A stretch of 64,000 bases of DNA, from the NCBI GenBank assembly GCA_037043235.1, contig JAWRVZ010000088.1, forward strand, positions 2,362,001-2,426,000. The letters are read 5' to 3'. The position numbers were made by a program, and so were the translations under genes. Positions 60,348 to 64,000 of this stretch are shown piece by piece. The stretch comes from Rhodeus uyekii. Taxonomy: Eukaryota > Chordata > Actinopteri > Cypriniformes > Acheilognathidae. Under the pieces are notes generated by a model. That model made no database searches and was not told where the DNA came from. It saw nothing but the letters and a program-made list of their open reading frames with translations. Positions within the stretch are counted from its first letter, which is position 1. The number at the start of each line of letters is the position of its first letter.

Positions 60348-63300
60348 AAATGTAGCCCCCACTCTACTAATTTGCAAAACACTGATTTTGATGGGAAATT
60401 GGAGTATGTAATACAGACTACTGACTACCTGAAAATGTACTTCCTGACAGCTGAGCATTACATTGAAACCAATCTGCCACAATTCTTGTCCACATCCACA
60501 TGATAGCCTCCCCTATATGAACTCCCCTTCTCCCCGGCCCAATCTCTTTCTGTATTAAGGCAAGAACTACTGCAACTCCCTTATTTAGAAAGTTTTGTGC
60601 CCTATTTGCAGATTGTTATTTTCCTCTGCTGACATTTGGCTTTTTTGTCTTTTGAAAGGGAAAAAATTGCTACAACACCATTTTCATTGTTTTTAGTTGG
60701 TTTATTTTGCCTCATTGTGGAAAACATCCAACAACATACCTGCAGCCTGAAATCATTCAAATGGAAGTCCCTGGCCTTTGGATGCAGAAAGACAGGAGGC
60801 AGGTAGGTGGGAAAATAAATGTCACTCACGTCTCAATCTACAAAAAAAACCCATCATAATCTCGCCAGCACACTGTTGCTTTGAGCTGCTCAGACTCTTT
60901 GTCAAACATATTGAGGAATGTAATTCTTCTAGGATTTCTGGCAAATCGTTTCTGCTAGTTTATGCAAAATGAAAGAATACAAAGCAAAATTCGCTCCCAC
61001 AAAACAGGGAGACAGACGTAGATAGAGAAATAGAAAAATAAGAAAAGACTGCCTTGAATTCGCAACAAGTAGAGGGTATAACAAAGGCAAGATGGCTCAG
61101 TCGAACATTTGCACCCACAGTTGTTTCGTTTGGCAGCTCTTTTCCTTTACTCTCCAAATCAGACCAGCAGCACCTCTTTGACCGTTCATCCACTTTGAGT
61201 TCCTCTTCTGCAATTCTTAAAATCCCAGCTGAGGACTTATTTCTCTCTCCACTTCATTTTGTTTTTACTGGAATGAACAAGTGGTAACTAAAGATATCAT
61301 TGCTGATTGGTGGCTAACACCATAATCCCTGGTAATTAGAGACATATGATTCAGCTTCAAAAGACTCATTTCCCCCCACCATGATTAAGATCCGTGATGA
61401 CATTTAATGCACTTATAATTTGCTTTGAAATTGCCCTTTCAAGCCGACACGCACGTAAAGGCAGCTTATCGATTACTACTTAACAGGAAGCTGATCTGCA
61501 GTTAAAATGGCTGGTAAAATTGGCAATTAAATGTCTGGTAATTGTATATTGATTGAAAACTGTGGCATTTGTCAAAGGCCGGGTGTGTAATCCGTGCCGG
61601 TATGGAGGGCGTTCAAGGGGGAGACTAGAACCTGAGCCTCCAACTTTTGAATTTCCACCAAGCCGTGACGAAACCTAGTGATGAAGGTTATCACTATCTG
61701 ATTTTGTTTTCATCATCTAGTTCCTCTGAGAATCTCAGTGGTCTGATTACAGATTGTGGATAACTGGAGAATGGAGGCACCTCACCCCTCCACCTTTTAG
61801 ATGGTGAGGCAGCAGAACTGAACGCAGCAGGATTCGTGCAGGCTGGGTAATGGCACCTCTTGGGTGGACGTATTGATTAATCAGCATCTTGCAGAGCGTG
61901 TAGGGATCAAACCCCACTGGACAGTTAATTAGCAGGAAAGATTTTCTTTCCTTGAAGGAGGACAGAAGAGAAAGAAAGGGATCAGGTTTGTAATGGTGAT
62001 GTGAACCGGGAAAACAAGACAAAATATGTTTTGAGATTGGGGTCTATTCGAATACCAATTATGCAACAACGTGAGCCGTGATCTCCATGTTTTATTCCAT
62101 GCTCACACTCTTGCTCTTGCACAGTGTAAGACATTTTGTTGATCCTTGAAAAAATATTCTGTTCATAAAATGTTTTCCTTTTCCAATCCCTACCCCCATA
62201 AGGTATCCCTAATGACTGAAGAAGCACCAAACCCTAGTTGTAAGCCTCAATTTGACAAACTATTAACCTCTTCCACAAATCTGATTGGTTGATTGGAATT
62301 TGTTCCAGGATCAGGAAAGATGTTGATCAAAGAACATGTTGTACTTGTCTACTCTTGCTCACAATCTGAAAATCTCCTAATTCCATATTCACATTAAAAT
62401 GAGGCTTACGAACCTCATAAGGCTTAGAAAAATCATTTTTCCCTGTGAATGCTGTAAAGTAACGGAGCAGTCACATGATGTTAAATATGTTTGCCAGTGT
62501 GTGGCCTTTTAAGTTTCACAGTGATACTAATAGGATTGACTCCTGCAGATGCAGCCTCCGCCGGGACAGCTGATAAGACTGCATTACTCACCTCACACCC
62601 TGCCAGCAACGATGGAGGACGTGGCCCTATATGTGCTCAACCATACAAAGGGAAACATGATATCATTTTGTTTTATTACTTATTTTTGTGTGTGTTGTTA
62701 ACATTACATTTTATGTTATGTTAAAGTGTCAAAAGCTCAATGTCATGCAATTCATTAGGTTTCTTCTCTTATTAACAAAAATGCCTGGTTTACATGGCTT
62801 TTGCATCTACAGCTAAAAAAGTGCAGGCATATAATTACTATATATAGAGTTAAAATGGATCAATTTAGATGTGCCTGTCACTTTCTTTCATTCATATCAG
62901 AGAGAAATATGCTGCATAAATGTATGAGACAATTAACTTCTATGTGTTAATTATAAACATTATGAATTTCTGTAAAGCTAAAAGAATGTGTATTGTGAAA
63001 AGTGGCTTGTTAATTTATCTCTGTGTAGCTAGACTGCAGGGTGATTCATCTAGGAATAAAGAAAGTCTAGTGCTGAGTCTAGTCTTCATTTTCTACGGGA
63101 TTTTGTCTACTTTTGATTCATTTTATTTCCTTTTTTGCATCAAAAGAGCACAGATAATGTTTAATGAGGCCTCCCAATTGAGCTCTAAATATTGTAATTA
63201 TGATTTAAAGCATATTTCAATAAGTTGACGTCCCCACCATCTTCCTGTTTCAGTGGAAATTACATGTTGAAGTGCTCCTCACCTCTTTTTTTTTTAAATA

Positions 63301-63450
63301 GCCAGTTGCAGTTTGTTTCTATCACAGCTCAGTCATGAGCTCTGTAAAGTCTCATTTTCCTCCTAATCTCTAACCTTTTCTCCTCCTAATCTCTTTCATA
63401 TCGCTTTAAAATACAGTATATCATTGTGTATAGAACTGAAATTGATCTGA
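60348..63450. other. Non-coding stretch
   Basis: No transposon or gene is recognised. Short frames near 61050-61290 and 62491-62724 lack splice context and family features. Confidence 0.45.
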
Positions 63451-63562
63451 TAGTAGCTCAAACAGTAGAGGGTGGTGCTTGCAACATCATGGTCAAGGGT
63501 TTGATTCCCAGGGATAGCAAGAACTGATTGCAATGTTAATTTGTACCTTGAAAGTATATTTA
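63451..63562 (+). mobile_element. tRNA-derived SINE, truncated
   Basis: GTAGCTCAAACAGTAGAGGG (A box), GGTCAAGGGTTTGATTCCCA (B box) and AGCAAGAACTGATTGCAATG, the start of the body. The usual GTAAGTCGCTTTGG tail is missing. Confidence 0.7.
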
Positions 63563-64000
63563 CACTCTCATTCCCTATCACTTTTCTGGTGCGGTATTTG
63601 CCATTCACCATGCAGAATACAGTAAATGTTTCAACAAGTGACTGATTGCAGCATCTATTTATAGTGTTGGTGTAAAATATTTAGATTCTAGAGAGCATTT
63701 GATTGGACAAGAAATCTGAAGTGCAGAGGAATGTCAGCAAAATCATTGATTCATATTGGTTGTAGTGAGAGACTGTAATTTTGAATACTTATTTCTGGTT
63801 TACTAAATGCTTATTGTGTCACTGTTTTGGAGTGAAACAGTGACACAATAAGCATACAGACATGTCTTTAGTCTAGTTTGAGAATAAAATGGATGTTTGT
63901 GCTGCTTTAACTGAAAGCAACTTGCACTGATACATCTTAAAATATGACAGTGCCATTGTTTTTTATCAAGATGCACACCAGTAACCTTTTTTTTCTAAAG
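63563..64000. other. Non-coding end of window
   Basis: No gene. Contains the perfect hairpin at 63807-63855. Confidence 0.5.
63807..63855. repeat. Perfect 21-bp-stem inverted repeat
   Basis: ATGCTTATTGTGTCACTGTTT and its exact reverse complement are separated by TGGAGTG. No TA or other target duplication is obvious. Confidence 0.95.

Noticed and set aside
60069..60482. 137-codon minus-strand frame
   Set aside because: Runs out of the solo LTR at 59995-60342 into flank; hydrophobic character comes from T-rich sequence.

Overview
This window reads as non-coding, repeat-rich DNA from a teleost fish, most likely a cypriniform. The evidence is an L2-clade LINE with its typical 3' end, tRNA-derived SINEs, Tc1/mariner and hAT transposons, MITEs of the kind common in carp-like genomes, Gypsy-type solo LTRs, and long (TA)n/(TG)n microsatellites. 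Nothing here is prokaryotic: there are no operons, CRISPR arrays or rRNA genes, and the only tRNA-like sequences are SINE heads. No complete host gene is visible. Two short plus-strand segments with good splice signals (29736-29808 and 44131-44235) are candidate internal exons, and a weaker one lies at 47159-47270, so the window may sit in the introns of one large plus-strand gene.

Layout. 1-5.6 kb: AT-rich sequence, a decayed BEL/Pao pol remnant on the minus strand (1908-2486), then a broken L2 LINE (about 2510-5559). 5.9-12 kb: an LTR-like block, a TA-flanked transposon (7785-9233) carrying a minisatellite and a 210-bp internal duplication, and a decayed hAT-like element. 12-21 kb: mostly unremarkable intergenic or intronic DNA with a Tc1 transposase scrap, a hAT end, microsatellites and a MITE (18854-19104). 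21136-23388: a tandem array of 42 units of 53 bp. 25183-28084: a non-autonomous hAT with an 8-bp target duplication, followed 52 bp later by a nearly intact Tc1-like element with DD37E spacing and doubled internal repeats. 31-39 kb: SINEs, MITEs, a 677-bp solo LTR and a Tigger-like element.

48252-55489 is the oddest part. It is more GC-rich than its surroundings. A 156-bp head and a 116-bp tail, each present twice and identical by eye, bracket about 6.6 kb that holds a hAT-like remnant, an array of about 25 paired hairpins, and a GC-rich 54-bp minisatellite open in several frames. A 328-bp short form of the same unit follows in tandem, and an inverted, diverged copy lies at 59630-59958. The right end holds a hAT nested in a hAT (57693-58975), a solo LTR with a perfect target duplication (59995-60342), and a perfect 21-bp-stem hairpin (63807-63855).

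The genes present are therefore transposon genes, all broken. The remainder is a stack of insertions whose target duplications and nesting give a partial order of events.
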